Below, in pieces: positions 17,086-28,387 of a stretch of DNA of 64,000 bases (position 1 is the stretch's first letter; the number at the start of each line of letters is the position of its first letter). Under the pieces are notes generated by a model. It saw only the letters and a list, made by a program, of their open reading frames with translations. It did not search any database and was not told the DNA's origin. The DNA comes from Amycolatopsis nalaikhensis (GTDB taxonomy: Bacteria; Actinomycetota; Actinomycetes; Mycobacteriales; Pseudonocardiaceae): positions 1,247,501 to 1,311,500 of the forward strand of contig NZ_CP127173.1 of NCBI RefSeq assembly GCF_030264295.1, in the 5' to 3' direction. The position numbers were made by a program, and so were the translations under genes.

Positions 17086-18174
17086 TCACGCCTCGCTACC
17101 CACCAAGGCAGCCGCCTTCAGGGACTCGTGCGTAGGCGCCTCCGGCACGTGCGCGGGCCTCATCGAGTCCATCTCCTTGCGCAGCACCGGGACCACGTGC
17201 TCGCCCAGCAGATCCAGCTGCTCCAGCACCGTCTTCAGCGGCAACCCCGCGTGGTCCATCAAGAACAGCTGCCGCTGGTAGTCGCCGAAGTGCTCGCGGA
17301 ACGTCAGCGTCTTGTCGATGACCTCCTGCGGGCTCCCGACCGTCAGCGGCGTCTGCTCGGTGAACTCCTCCAGCGACGGTCCGTGCCCGTACACCGGCGC
17401 GTTGTCGAAGTACGGCCGGAACTCGTTCCACGCGTCCTGGGACTTCGGCCGGATGAACGCCTGCCCGCCGAGGCCGACGATCGCCTGGTCCGCCGATCCG
17501 TGGCCGTAGTGCTCGTAGCGCTGGCGGTAGAACCCGATCAGCTGCTGGAAGTGGGACGTCGGCCAGAAGATGTGGTTGGCGAAGAACCCGTCGCCGTAGT
17601 ACGCCGCCTGTTCCGCGATCTCCGGGCTGCGGATCGAACCGTGCCAGACGAACGGGGGTACTCCGTCCAGCGGCCGCGGGGTCGACGTGAACCCCTGCAG
17701 CGGCGTGCGGAACTTGCCCTGCCAGTCCACCACTTCCTCGCGCCACAGCTTGCGCAGCAACGCGTAGTTCTCGATCGCCAGCGGGATGCCCTGGCGGATG
17801 TCCTGGCCGAACCACGGGTACACCGGGCCCGTGTTGCCGCGGCCCATCATCAGGTCGACGCGGCCGTCCGCCAGGTGCTGCAGCATCGCGAAGTCCTCGG
17901 CGATCTTCACCGGGTCGTTCGTCGTGATGAGCGTCGTCGAGGTCGACAGGATCAGCTTCGACGTCTGTGCCGCGATGTGGCCGAGCATCGTCGTCGGCGA
18001 CGACGGGACGAACGGCGGGTTGTGGTGCTCGCCCGTCGCGAACACGTCCAGGCCCACCTCCTCCGCCTTGAGCGCGATCCGGACCATCGCCTTGATGCGC
18101 TCGTGTTCCGTCGGCGTGGTGCCCGTCGTGGGATCGGTCGTGACGTCGCCCACCGTGAAGATTCCGAACTGCAT
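17086..18174 (-). CDS. LLM-class flavin-dependent oxidoreductase (CE1758 family)
   Basis: 362 residues of luciferase-like TIM barrel: MQFGIFTVGDVTTDPTTG at the start, DVFATGEHHNPPFVPSSPTT near residue 45, LADGRVDLMMGRGNTGPVYP near 110-130 and the C-terminal VIDKTLTFREHFGDYQRQLF. Oxidises an unknown substrate using reduced FMN and oxygen, with the neighbouring reductase as electron source. ATG 18174 has AAGGGAG upstream and matches family starts. A well-formed promoter lies at 18198-18226. Confidence 0.9.
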   Translation of the reverse strand: MQFGIFTVGDVTTDPTTGTTPTEHERIKAMVRIALKAEEVGLDVFATGEHHNPPFVPSSPTTMLGHIAAQTSKLILSTSTTLITTNDPVKIAEDFAMLQHLADGRVDLMMGRGNTGPVYPWFGQDIRQGIPLAIENYALLRKLWREEVVDWQGKFRTPLQGFTSTPRPLDGVPPFVWHGSIRSPEIAEQAAYYGDGFFANHIFWPTSHFQQLIGFYRQRYEHYGHGSADQAIVGLGGQAFIRPKSQDAWNEFRPYFDNAPVYGHGPSLEEFTEQTPLTVGSPQEVIDKTLTFREHFGDYQRQLFLMDHAGLPLKTVLEQLDLLGEHVVPVLRKEMDSMRPAHVPEAPTHESLKAAALVGSEA

Positions 18175-18197
18175 GACCCGCTCCCTTCGCGAAGCCC

Positions 18198-18226
18198 ATC
18201 TTACATGCGCGTTCAACTACTTCCAA
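18198..18226 (-). promoter_or_regulatory. Predicted sigma-70-like promoter of the LLM/FMN reductase unit
   Basis: On the minus strand, TTGGAA (18221-18226) and TAAGAT (18198-18203) are separated by exactly 17 nt. The start codon at 18174 is about 24 nt from the -10, giving a leader of roughly 16 nt. The segment is AT-rich against the surroundings. Confidence 0.5.
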
Positions 18227-18281
18227 GCAAGAGATATTCCGGCCGTCAAAGCCGCGGAGCCCACCAAGTAAGGTCAGGGAC

Positions 18282-19859
18282 ATGGACGCGGAGCTCGCTC
18301 GGCTGGGTTTGGCAGAACGTTCGGTACGACTACTCGCCGGTCGCGACATCTGGGCCTCGATCACCCCCTTGCTCGCCCCGCGCCGGAACCTGGTGGCCGC
18401 CTTCGGTCACGTCGGTCCCGGCGCGGCCGCGCTGCTGCCCCTGGAACCCGGGGACACCCTGATCACGGACGCGAGCCTGGACACGGTGCTCTCCGGCGCC
18501 ACCAGCCCGCACGCGCTGCTGCACTGGGTGAAGGCGGGCGTGCTCGTGCACTCCCTGCGCGGGCTGAACGCGAAGCTGGTGATCGCCGAGGACGACCCGT
18601 CGTTCGTGGTGGTCGGCTCGGCCGACGTCACCGCGGCCGGCCCCCGGCAGCTGTTCGAGGCGGTCACCGTCTCGCACGAGAAGCACACCGTCGAAGAGGC
18701 ACAGGAAGCCTGGCTCGAGTGGGCCGACCTGGCCGGCCCCGCGCTGACCGCGGGCGACCTGGAGCCGCTGCTGGAGCAGTACGGCGCGGGCAAACCGGTC
18801 ACCGCCCGCCCCGCGGCGCCCACCCGCTCGGCCGCGGCCCCGTCCCGGACCGCGGTCACCCGCCCGGGCACACCGCCCGCGACCCGCCCCGGAACTCCGG
18901 TGCGCCCGGCCGCGACCCCGCAGGCCTCACCGGTCCGCCCCGCCGCGCCGTCGCCGGTGCGCCCGGCGAACCCGGCCGACGCGGCCCGGTCGGCATCCGC
19001 CAACCCGGCCGGCGCCAGCCAAGCCGGCTCCGCGCGCCCGGCCGACGCCAACCCGGCCGGAACCGCCAGTGCCAGCCAAGCCGGATCCGCCAGCACCAAC
19101 CCGGCCAGCCCGGCCGCAGCCGCGAGCCAGGCCGGTGCCAGCCCAACCAGTCCCGATCAGGCAGGCCCCGCCAGCCCGTCCGCCGCGGCAAGCCCGGCCA
19201 GCACCAGCCCAGCTGGGGCCAACCCGCCCGGCGCCACGTCAGCCACGTCGCCGACCCACCCGGCCGAGCCCGGCACTCCGGTCCAGGAGCAGCCCACGGC
19301 AGCCACCCCGGCCGACACCGACACCGCGGAACCGGTTGCGCCGGAAGCCACCGACGTGCCCCGGCCCTCCTGGCCGCGCCCGGCCGAGCTGTACCTCGTC
19401 AGCCTCGTCGAAGGCGGCGAACCCTCGGCCGAAGCCGAGTACCGCCTCGAGGAACTCGCCCGCGACCACACCCACCCCGGCGAGAACGGCGAATCGCCCT
19501 TCCGCGTCGAGCTCTTCTGGGCCGACGACGGCCAGGGCCAGGACCCGCCGCGCACCCTCCGCGCCGGCGTGCACGTGATCCGCGTCTACAGCCAGAAGCA
19601 GGGCCGTGCCCTGGTCGGCTCGCGGATCGAGGCCCCGGGCCTCGTCCTGCACGCCTACACGGACGAGTACGCCTACCCCCGCCGGACCTACTGCTACCTC
19701 CTGACGCGGGAGACTGCCTCTCGCCCCGTCTTCGGCGACCTCCGCAAGGGCCTCGCCGCGATCGGGGAAAAGCCGAACTTCCGGAACAGCTTCCAGGTCC
19801 CGCGGAAGATCGAAGCCCTGCTGGGCCTGTGGCCCGACCTGGGCTACGACCCCAAGTAG
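18282..19859 (+). CDS. Protein of unknown function with degenerate phospholipase D-like N domain and Ala/Pro-rich linker
   Basis: 525 residues in three parts. Residues about 1-165 resemble one half of a PLD-like fold (LLHWVKAGVLVHSLRGLNAK, then VVVGSADVT), but the HxK of the HKD motif reads LNAK, so phosphodiesterase activity is doubtful. Residues about 170-360 are an Ala/Pro/Ser-rich linker with repeated NPAG, ASQAGSA and SPAG phrases. Residues about 365-525 form a compact conserved-looking domain (PAELYLVSLVEGGEPSAEAE to VPRKIEALLGLWPDLGYDP). I do not recognise the family. It is 134 nt upstream of the topoisomerase pair on the same strand, with a small dyad (19921-19938) between them. Confidence 0.75.
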   Translation: MDAELARLGLAERSVRLLAGRDIWASITPLLAPRRNLVAAFGHVGPGAAALLPLEPGDTLITDASLDTVLSGATSPHALLHWVKAGVLVHSLRGLNAKLVIAEDDPSFVVVGSADVTAAGPRQLFEAVTVSHEKHTVEEAQEAWLEWADLAGPALTAGDLEPLLEQYGAGKPVTARPAAPTRSAAAPSRTAVTRPGTPPATRPGTPVRPAATPQASPVRPAAPSPVRPANPADAARSASANPAGASQAGSARPADANPAGTASASQAGSASTNPASPAAAASQAGASPTSPDQAGPASPSAAASPASTSPAGANPPGATSATSPTHPAEPGTPVQEQPTAATPADTDTAEPVAPEATDVPRPSWPRPAELYLVSLVEGGEPSAEAEYRLEELARDHTHPGENGESPFRVELFWADDGQGQDPPRTLRAGVHVIRVYSQKQGRALVGSRIEAPGLVLHAYTDEYAYPRRTYCYLLTRETASRPVFGDLRKGLAAIGEKPNFRNSFQVPRKIEALLGLWPDLGYDPK

Positions 19860-19993
19860 GGAGCGGCGCGCGCCACTCCCGGGACGGGAGCGCGCGGAAG
19901 TTGTCGGGGTCGGCGGATATCCTGCACTACGGTGCAGGCGAGTCCGCACCACCACCAGCACTTTCGCGAGCCACGATCCGGGAGAACGACCCT

Positions 19994-22045
19994 GTGACTG
20001 CCGAGACCTTGTACGGGGCCGACGACCTCACCCATCTCGAGGGTCTCGAAGCCGTCCGCAAACGCCCCGGGATGTACATCGGCTCCACCGACAGCCGGGG
20101 CATCAACCACCTCTTCTCCGAGGTGGTGGACAACTCGACGGACGAGGGTGTCGCCGGCCACGCGACGAAGATCGTCGTCACGCTGCACGCCGACGGCAGC
20201 GTCCAGGTCGACGACGACGGCCGCGGCATCCCCACCGGCACGCACGCCAAGTCCGGTTTGTCCGGCGTCGAGCTGGTGCTGACGCGCCTGCACGCCGGCG
20301 GCAAGTTCGGCGGCTCCGGCTACAAGACCTCCGGCGGCCTGCACGGCGTCGGCGCTTCAGCGGTCAACGCGCTGTCGCACCGCTTCGACGTCACGGTGAA
20401 GCAGGACGGCAAAGTCCACCAGATGTCGTTCAAGCACGGCGTCCCCGGCACCTTCGACGGTCCGGGCGCGAAGGCGAAGTTCACCCGCCGGTCCGGGCTG
20501 AACGTCGTCGGCAAGATGAAGCGCGGCGAGCGCAGCGGCACGTCGATCCGCTACTGGTACGACTCGCGCTACTTCGAGTCCGGCGCGGCGCTCGACGTCG
20601 AAGGCGTCCGGTCGAAGCTGCGCAACACCGCCTTCCTCGTCCCGGGCGTCACGTACGTGCTGCGCACGGCCATCGAGGACACGATCAACGAAGAGACGTT
20701 CCACTTCCCGAACGGCCTGGTCGACATGGTCGACTTCCTGACGCCGTCGGGCGAGAAGCCGGTCTGCGGCACGCTGCTGATCACCGGTGAGGGCACGTAC
20801 AAGGAGAACGCGGCCGACGCCGCGGGCGTCATGCAGTCCAATGTGGAGCGCCACGCCGAGATCGAGGTGGCGTTGCGCTGGGGCACCGGCTACGAGCGCA
20901 CCGTCGAGTGCTTCACCAACACGATCCGCAACGTCCACGGCGGCACGCACCGCCGCGGCTTCGACCGCGCGATGGCGAAGGCGTTGCAGGAGGCCATCTC
21001 CAAGACCCGCGGGCTGCTCAAGCCCAAGGAGGACATGCCGACGATCGAGGACGTCCTCGAGGGCGTGACCGCCGTGATCCACGTCCGGCTGCCGGAGCCG
21101 CAGTTCACGTCGCAGACGAAGGACGAGCTGTCCACCGCCGGCATCACCCGGGTCATCCAGGGCATCGTCGACAAGCACGTCAAGGCGTGGACCGAGGACC
21201 GCAAGACCAAGTCCGAGGCGAAGGTCGTGCTGCAGAAGGTGGTCGACGCCTCGCGCGTGCGGCTCACCCAGAAGCAGCAGAAGGACGCCGCCCGGCGCAA
21301 GACCGCCCTCGAGGGCGCGGCGATGCCGCCGAAGCTGGTCGACTGCCGCACCACCGGCGTCTCCCGCAGCGAGCTGTTCCTGGTCGAGGGTGACAGCGCG
21401 CTGGGGTCGGCCCGGATGGCGCGCGTGTCCGAGTACCAGGCGCTGCTCCCGCTGCGCGGCAAGATCCTGAACGTCCAGAAGGCGTCGCTCGGCGACACGC
21501 TGAAGAACGCCGAGATCGCGTCGATCGTGCAGGTGCTCGGCGCGGGCACCGGGCGCACGTTCGACCTGTCGACCATGCGCTACGGCCGCGTGATCCTGAT
21601 GGCGGACGCCGACGTCGACGGCTCGCACATCCGGACGCTGCTGATCACGCTCTTCGCGAAGTACATGCGCCCGGTGATCGAGGACGGCCGCCTGTACGCG
21701 GCGATGCCGCCGCTGCACAAGCTCGTCACCAAGGGCCGCAACCCGGAGACGCACTTCACCTTCACCCAGCGGGAGATGGAGCAGAAGTTCGCCGAGCTGG
21801 AGCGCGCGGGCAAGAACATCGTCACGCCGGTGCCGCGGTTCAAGGGTCTCGGCGAGATGGACGCCGACGAGCTGTGGGAGACCACGATGAACCCGGCGAC
21901 GCGCTCGGTGCGCCGCATCACCATGGACGACGCCGAGGCCGCGGAGGCGGCGCTGGAACTGCTGATGGGCGAGAAGGTCGAGCCCCGGCGGAACTGGCTG
22001 GTCGCCTCCTCCGACCGGGTCGACCGCGAAGCCATCGACGCCTGA
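19994..22045 (+). CDS. parE: Type II DNA topoisomerase, ATPase/Toprim subunit (ParE-like)
   Basis: 683 residues. The GHKL ATPase has VRKRPGMYIGSTDSRGINHL near residue 20, EVVDNSTDEGVAGHA, DDDGRGIPTG and GGLHGVGASAVNALS. The Toprim domain has LVEGDSALGSARMARV and LPLRGKILNVQKA, with the metal cluster MADADVDGSHIRTLL. EGDSALGSA and the SQTKDELST segment fit topoisomerase IV better than gyrase, whose usual forms are EGDSAGGSA and QTKTKLGN. Start GTG 19994 has GGGAGAA upstream. The partner subunit follows after 27 nt, so both are coexpressed. It decatenates or relaxes DNA during chromosome segregation. Confidence 0.9.
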   Translation: MTAETLYGADDLTHLEGLEAVRKRPGMYIGSTDSRGINHLFSEVVDNSTDEGVAGHATKIVVTLHADGSVQVDDDGRGIPTGTHAKSGLSGVELVLTRLHAGGKFGGSGYKTSGGLHGVGASAVNALSHRFDVTVKQDGKVHQMSFKHGVPGTFDGPGAKAKFTRRSGLNVVGKMKRGERSGTSIRYWYDSRYFESGAALDVEGVRSKLRNTAFLVPGVTYVLRTAIEDTINEETFHFPNGLVDMVDFLTPSGEKPVCGTLLITGEGTYKENAADAAGVMQSNVERHAEIEVALRWGTGYERTVECFTNTIRNVHGGTHRRGFDRAMAKALQEAISKTRGLLKPKEDMPTIEDVLEGVTAVIHVRLPEPQFTSQTKDELSTAGITRVIQGIVDKHVKAWTEDRKTKSEAKVVLQKVVDASRVRLTQKQQKDAARRKTALEGAAMPPKLVDCRTTGVSRSELFLVEGDSALGSARMARVSEYQALLPLRGKILNVQKASLGDTLKNAEIASIVQVLGAGTGRTFDLSTMRYGRVILMADADVDGSHIRTLLITLFAKYMRPVIEDGRLYAAMPPLHKLVTKGRNPETHFTFTQREMEQKFAELERAGKNIVTPVPRFKGLGEMDADELWETTMNPATRSVRRITMDDAEAAEAALELLMGEKVEPRRNWLVASSDRVDREAIDA

Positions 22046-22072
22046 TTTTCTTAGCTACCAAGGAGTTCTGCC

Positions 22073-24559
22073 GTGGCACGCCGCAAGGGCACCACCACCA
22101 AGGTCGATCCCAGCGCGTTCGACTCCCCCGGTGCGCACGTCTTCGACAACTCGCTGAAGACCGAGATCGAAGACTCCTACCTGGAGTACGCGTACTCGGT
22201 CATCCACTCGCGCGCCCTGCCGGACGCGCGGGACGGGCTGAAGCCGGTGCACCGCCGGATCCTGTACTCGATGAACGAGAACGGCTACCGGCCGACGCAC
22301 GCGTACGTGAAGTCGTCGCGCGTGGTCGGTGACGTGATGGGCAAGTACCACCCGCACGGCGACGTCGCGATCTACGACGCGATGGTGCGGCTGGCGCAGG
22401 ACTTCTCGCTGAACGTCCCGCTCATCGACGGCCACGGCAACTTCGGTTCGCCCGACGACGGCCCGGCGGCCTCCCGGTACACCGAGGCCCGCATGTCGCC
22501 CGAGGCGATGCAGCTGGTCGGCGAGCTGGGCGAGGACACCGTCGACTTCCGGCCCAACTACGACGGTTCGCTCGAAGAGCCGTCGGTGCTGCCCGCGGCG
22601 TTCCCGAACCTGCTGGTCAACGGCACGTCCGGGATCGCGGTCGGGATGGCGACCAACATGATCCCGCACAACCTCGGCGAGGTCATCGCGGCGGCGCGGT
22701 GGCTGATCACGCATCCCACGGCCACGCTCGACAAGCTGATGGAGTTCGTGCCCGGCCCCGACCTGCCGACCGGTGGCAGCCTGCTGGGCCTGGACGAGGT
22801 GCGCCGCGCGTACGAAACCGGCCGCGGCGTGGTCCGGATGCGCGCGAACTGCGAAACCGGGCCCCTGGAAGGCAGTCGCGGGCGGCAGGCCATCACCGTC
22901 ACCGAGCTGCCGTACGGCGTCGGCCCGGAGAAGGTGATCGAGAAGATCACCGACGAGGTCAACAAGTCCAAGCGGCTAACCGGCATCGCCGACGTCAAGG
23001 ATCTGACCGACCGCGAGAACGGCACGCGGCTGGTCATCGAGTGCAAGGTCGGCGTCAACCCGCAGGCGCTGCTGGCCGACCTGTACCGGCTCACGCCGCT
23101 GGAGCAGTCGTTCGGCATCAACAACCTGGTGCTCGTCGACGGCCAGCCGCAGACCCTGGGCTTGAAGGAACTCCTCGAAGTCTTCCTCCGGCACCGCTAC
23201 GACGTCGTCACGCGGCGCACGAAGTACCGGCGCCGCAAGCGCGAAGAGCGCCTGCACCTGGTCGACGGCCTGCTGATCGCGCTGCTGAACATCGACAAGG
23301 TGATCAAGCTCATCCGCGAGAGCGAGAACGCGCAGGCCGCGAAGGACGGCCTGATGACGCGCTTCAAGCTGTCGGAGATCCAGGCGACGTACATCCTGGA
23401 CACGCCGCTGCGACGGCTGACCAAGTACGACCGCCTCGAGCTCGAGTCGGAGCAGGAGCGGCTGCGCGAAGAGATCGCGGAGCTGACCAAGATCCTCGAC
23501 GACGAGTCCGTGCTGAAGAAGCTCGTCTCGTCGGAGCTGGCGAAGATCGCGAAGGACTTCCCGACCGAGCGCCGCACCGCGCTGATCGACGGCGACCTGA
23601 AGGAGGTCCTGGCCGCGTCGAAGCCTTCGGGCCCCCTGGAAGTCGCGGACGACCCGTGCCAGGTGATCCTGTCGGCGACCGGCCTGGTGGCGCGCACCGC
23701 GGCCGAGTCCGAAGAGGCGACGGAGACACGTCGCCGCAACGGCCGCGTGAAACACGACGCGGTGGCGGCCCTGGTCCACACGACCGCGCGCGGGCAGGTG
23801 CTGCTGGTGACCAGCCGCGGGCGCGCGTTCAAGACGGACGTGCTGCCGCTGCCGGTCCTGCCGGAGCAGGCGGGCACGGTGTCCCTGCGCGGCGGCATGG
23901 CGGCGAAGGAGCTGGTGCCGCTGGAGAAGGGCGAGACGGTCGTCGGGATCGCCCCGCTGGGCGACCAGGCGGCGGGCTCCCCGGGCCTGGCGCTCGGCAC
24001 GCGGGCGGGCGTGGTGAAGATCTGTTCGCCGGAGTGGCCGGTCCGTTCGGACGAGTTCGAGGTCATCAGCCTGAAGGACGGCGACGAAGTCGTCGGCGCG
24101 ACGTGGCTGATGGACGGCACGGAGACGCTGGCGTTCGTCTCGTCGGAGGCGTCACTGCTGAAGTACGCGGCGTCGCTGGTCCGCCCGCAGGGTCTGAAGG
24201 GCGGCGGCATGGCGGGCATCAACCTGCCATCAGGGGCCTCGGTGGTCTTCTTCGGCGCGGTCCGCACGGACGACGACGAGCACGGCGAGCCCCTGGTGAT
24301 CACGTCGACGGGCCAGAGCGTCAAGGTGACCCCGTTCAGCGAGTACCCGGCGAAGGGCCGCGCGACGGGCGGCGTCCGGGCCCAGCGGTTCCTCAAGGGC
24401 GAGACGGCGCTGCGGGTGGCGTGGATCGGCCCCCGCCCCGCGGGCGCGGCCCGCAACGGAGACCCGGTGGAACTGCCGGAGATCGACGTCCGCCGCGACG
24501 GCTCGGGCCACGCCCACCCGGGCCCGGACGTGGTGGGCCACCTCATCGAGCGGGACTGA
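22073..24559 (+). CDS. parC: Type II DNA topoisomerase, DNA-breaking subunit (ParC-like)
   Basis: 828 residues, GTG start with AAGGAG upstream. The cleavage domain has [20 protein letters not shown], the fluoroquinolone-region [19 protein letters not shown] and the catalytic tyrosine in [11 protein letters not shown] near residue 140. A long coiled-coil arm ([20 protein letters not shown] near 460-480) leads to a beta-pinwheel C-terminal domain. The gyrase hallmark QRRGGKG box is replaced by a segment reading [13 protein letters not shown], so DNA wrapping and negative supercoiling are not expected. Together with the ParE-like neighbour this makes a topoisomerase IV-type enzyme. Confidence 0.9.
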   Translation: MARRKGTTTKVDPSAFDSPGAHVFDNSLKTEIEDSYLEYAYSVIHSRALPDARDGLKPVHRRILYSMNENGYRPTHAYVKSSRVVGDVMGKYHPHGDVAIYDAMVRLAQDFSLNVPLIDGHGNFGSPDDGPAASRYTEARMSPEAMQLVGELGEDTVDFRPNYDGSLEEPSVLPAAFPNLLVNGTSGIAVGMATNMIPHNLGEVIAAARWLITHPTATLDKLMEFVPGPDLPTGGSLLGLDEVRRAYETGRGVVRMRANCETGPLEGSRGRQAITVTELPYGVGPEKVIEKITDEVNKSKRLTGIADVKDLTDRENGTRLVIECKVGVNPQALLADLYRLTPLEQSFGINNLVLVDGQPQTLGLKELLEVFLRHRYDVVTRRTKYRRRKREERLHLVDGLLIALLNIDKVIKLIRESENAQAAKDGLMTRFKLSEIQATYILDTPLRRLTKYDRLELESEQERLREEIAELTKILDDESVLKKLVSSELAKIAKDFPTERRTALIDGDLKEVLAASKPSGPLEVADDPCQVILSATGLVARTAAESEEATETRRRNGRVKHDAVAALVHTTARGQVLLVTSRGRAFKTDVLPLPVLPEQAGTVSLRGGMAAKELVPLEKGETVVGIAPLGDQAAGSPGLALGTRAGVVKICSPEWPVRSDEFEVISLKDGDEVVGATWLMDGTETLAFVSSEASLLKYAASLVRPQGLKGGGMAGINLPSGASVVFFGAVRTDDDEHGEPLVITSTGQSVKVTPFSEYPAKGRATGGVRAQRFLKGETALRVAWIGPRPAGAARNGDPVELPEIDVRRDGSGHAHPGPDVVGHLIERD

Positions 24560-24560
24560 C

Positions 24561-24600
24561 GGGAAAGGCCGCCCCGGGAGTTCCCGAGGCGGCCTTTCCC
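24561..24600. terminator. Bidirectional terminator between parC and the ThuA-ricin gene
   Basis: Arms GGGAAAGGCCGCC (24561-24573) and GGCGGCCTTTCCC (24588-24600) pair perfectly over 13 bp. It begins one base after the parC stop and lies 9 nt from the stop of the convergent gene, so it can serve both. Confidence 0.85.
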
Positions 24601-24609
24601 GTCCCCCCG

Positions 24610-25881
24610 CTAGGCGACCTTGAACGACTGAGCGGCGCTGCCGTTGCAGGTTGCCTGGACCAGCTGCCCACTGTCCGCTGTGGACGAACCGGGCACCGTC
24701 AGGCACTTGCCGCTGTGCCGGGCGATGAAGTGGTAGTACCCGCTCCCTTCCGACACCGGCTGCCACTGCTGGTTGCCGCCGCCGCTGTAGGACCACAGCT
24801 GCAGCCCCGCGTTGTCGGCCGTCGACACGTCGGTCACGTCGATGACCTGCGTGGCGTTCGTCCGGTTGTTGATCCGGTCGAAGCCGCCGCTGGTCGGGGC
24901 GAACTGGTACTGCTGGGCCGTCGTGCCGTTGCACGTGTACTGCTGGATCACCGTGCCGTTGGCCGTGCCCGCCGCGCGCGCGTCCACGCACTTGCCGGAC
25001 GCCTTGTTCGTCACCGCGTACCAGGCCGCCGGGTCGATCGTGCCGTCCGGGGGCGGGGTCGTCGTCCCGCCGCCGCCCAGCCACTTCAGGCCGTCGAGCA
25101 GGAAGCGGTTCTGGTCCGCGCTCTCGAACGTCGACGACAGCGCCGTGTTCGTCTCGTAGTTCATCGCGTTGTGGCCGAAGTTCGCGTAGATCATCTTGTA
25201 GTTCTTGTTCGTCCACGCGATCGGGTAGTAGCCGCTGTACCACGTCTGGTTCGGGTCCGTGCCGATCGGGAACGTGGCGGTGTCCATCGACGCCAGGATC
25301 GAGATGTTCGGGTTCTGGCGCAGGTCGTACTGCCAGGCGTACCACTCGGACGTCGACGACTTGATCGTCGCCGGCAGGTTGACCGTCGACGGGTGCGTGC
25401 GGTTCTCGATCTTCAACGTCTCCGGCGTCGGGCCCCACGTGTTCGACGTGAAGCGCCCGGTGCCGAGGAAGTCGTTGTGGAACCAGTTGGCGTACGACGG
25501 CGTCGTGTTGTCGTTGTACGCCGTGACGTGGAAGCCGTAGAACGCGCCACCCGCCTGCATGTAGCGCTGGAAGCCCTCGAACTGCGCCTGCGACTGCGGC
25601 TGGTCGTCGAGGAACATGACCACCTGGTACTGGCTGGGCGTGAGGGTCGTCAGCTGGTTCCAGTTGTTCGTCGCCGTGTAGGTGAACCCGTTGGCCGCCG
25701 CCTGCTGCGGGAACCAGGCGTTCGCCTCCTTCTCGAAGCTGATGTGCGCGGCGTCGTAGGTGCCGCTGTAGAACGCGAGCACCTTGAACGGCGTCGCGGC
25801 TTGCACGGCCGGGCTGGCGAAGGTGAGCCCGAGACAGGCCGCGAAGAAGGCCAAGATCCTGAGCAAGGGACGACGAGGCAT
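24610..25881 (-). CDS. Secreted ThuA-domain protein with C-terminal ricin-type lectin
   Basis: 423 residues. A signal peptide (LLRILAFFAACLGLTFASPA, cleavage near AVQA) is followed by a ThuA domain, residues about 32-260 (FKVLAFYSGTYDAAHISFEK, VVMFLDDQP, GGAFYGFHVT, NYKMIYANFGHN), the trehalose-utilisation/glutamine-amidotransferase-like fold. A Gly/Thr/Pro linker precedes a ricin B trefoil at about 290-423 with repeated QxW and carbohydrate-site phrases (GKCVDARAAG, NQQWQPV, HSGKCLTVPG). It probably binds or modifies an extracellular polysaccharide. It is 28 nt downstream of the GH3 gene and is probably in the same operon. Confidence 0.88.
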   Translation of the reverse strand: MPRRPLLRILAFFAACLGLTFASPAVQAATPFKVLAFYSGTYDAAHISFEKEANAWFPQQAAANGFTYTATNNWNQLTTLTPSQYQVVMFLDDQPQSQAQFEGFQRYMQAGGAFYGFHVTAYNDNTTPSYANWFHNDFLGTGRFTSNTWGPTPETLKIENRTHPSTVNLPATIKSSTSEWYAWQYDLRQNPNISILASMDTATFPIGTDPNQTWYSGYYPIAWTNKNYKMIYANFGHNAMNYETNTALSSTFESADQNRFLLDGLKWLGGGGTTTPPPDGTIDPAAWYAVTNKASGKCVDARAAGTANGTVIQQYTCNGTTAQQYQFAPTSGGFDRINNRTNATQVIDVTDVSTADNAGLQLWSYSGGGNQQWQPVSEGSGYYHFIARHSGKCLTVPGSSTADSGQLVQATCNGSAAQSFKVA

Positions 25882-25909
25882 GCGTGTTCCTTCCGGTGGG
25901 GGACGGGGA

Positions 25910-27739
<1,830 letters not shown>

Positions 27740-27765
27740 CCGGGTCCTCCTCGTCGAGAGACCAA

Positions 27766-27782
27766 AATTCACGCCTTGAATT
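27766..27782. promoter_or_regulatory. Candidate operator upstream of the GH3 gene
   Basis: AATTCA-CGCCT-TGAATT, six-base arms with a five-base centre, in an AT-rich patch 27 nt upstream of the GH3 start. It is the size expected for a GntR- or LacI-type sugar regulator, but no regulator gene is adjacent. Confidence 0.4.
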
Positions 27783-27893
27783 AATGCACAGCGGTTGCTG
27801 GCTGGTCCAGACCTCTGAGTGAACTCGGGTGCCGCTGAGCGGGATTGTCGCTTCCGGCCAGAACCTGACCTAATTGGGTTCTACGGTTCCCCC

Positions 27894-28385
27894 ATGACTC
27901 GCGAACACGACGAACTCCTGGCCCTGCTGGCCGAAGTCCGCTCCCGATTGCTGATCCCGGTCCGCGGCCTCACCGACGAAGAAGCGGCGAAGCGCACGAC
28001 GGTCAGCGAGCTGACGCTGGGCGGCCTGATCCGCCACCTCGCGACGGGCGAGCGGATGTGGTTGCAGGTCCTGCGCGACGCCGACGGCACGCTGCCCGAC
28101 GGCATGCTCGACACGGCGCAGTACTCGATGAGCGAAACGCAGCAGCACTGGCTTTCGGCCTACTCCGCCGCCGCGGCCGAGACCGACGAGTACGTGCGAT
28201 CGCTGCCTTCACTGGACGTCGAGGTGCGGCTGCCGACGACGCCGTGGTCTCCGCCGGAGCCCCGGTTCTGGTCGGCGCGGCGGATCATCCTGCACCTGAT
28301 CCACGAGACGGCGCAGCACGCCGGTCACGCGGACATCATCCGCGAGTCGTTGGACGGCGCCAACTCCACGGCCCAGCTGGCGTGA
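27894..28385 (+). CDS. DinB-fold protein (DUF664-like, putative thiol-dependent enzyme)
   Basis: 163 residues forming a DinB four-helix bundle. Likely metal ligands are the histidines in LGGLIRHLATGERMWLQVL near residue 47 and in LIHETAQHAGHADIIRESLD near residue 140. This pattern is that of the actinobacterial DUF664 mini-circle/DinB group, some of which are mycothiol-dependent transferases; that activity is inference here. ATG 27894 starts at the family N terminus (TREHDELLALLAEVR). It runs convergent to the next gene with 2 nt between stops. Confidence 0.85.
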   Translation: MTREHDELLALLAEVRSRLLIPVRGLTDEEAAKRTTVSELTLGGLIRHLATGERMWLQVLRDADGTLPDGMLDTAQYSMSETQQHWLSAYSAAAAETDEYVRSLPSLDVEVRLPTTPWSPPEPRFWSARRIILHLIHETAQHAGHADIIRESLDGANSTAQLA

Positions 28386-28387
28386 CG

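Noticed and set aside
19921..19938. CCTGCAC-TACG-GTGCAGG dyad as a terminator of the PLD-like gene
   Set aside because: The seven-base arms are short and no T-run follows; it could equally be an operator ahead of parE, so it is not listed as either.
18719..22045. A single 1108-codon reading that would fuse part of the PLD-like region with the topoisomerase
   Set aside because: Its first 425 codons are an out-of-frame reading of the gene at 18282 (Arg/Gly/Pro-rich, no family). The family start of ParE and a ribosome site are at GTG 19994.
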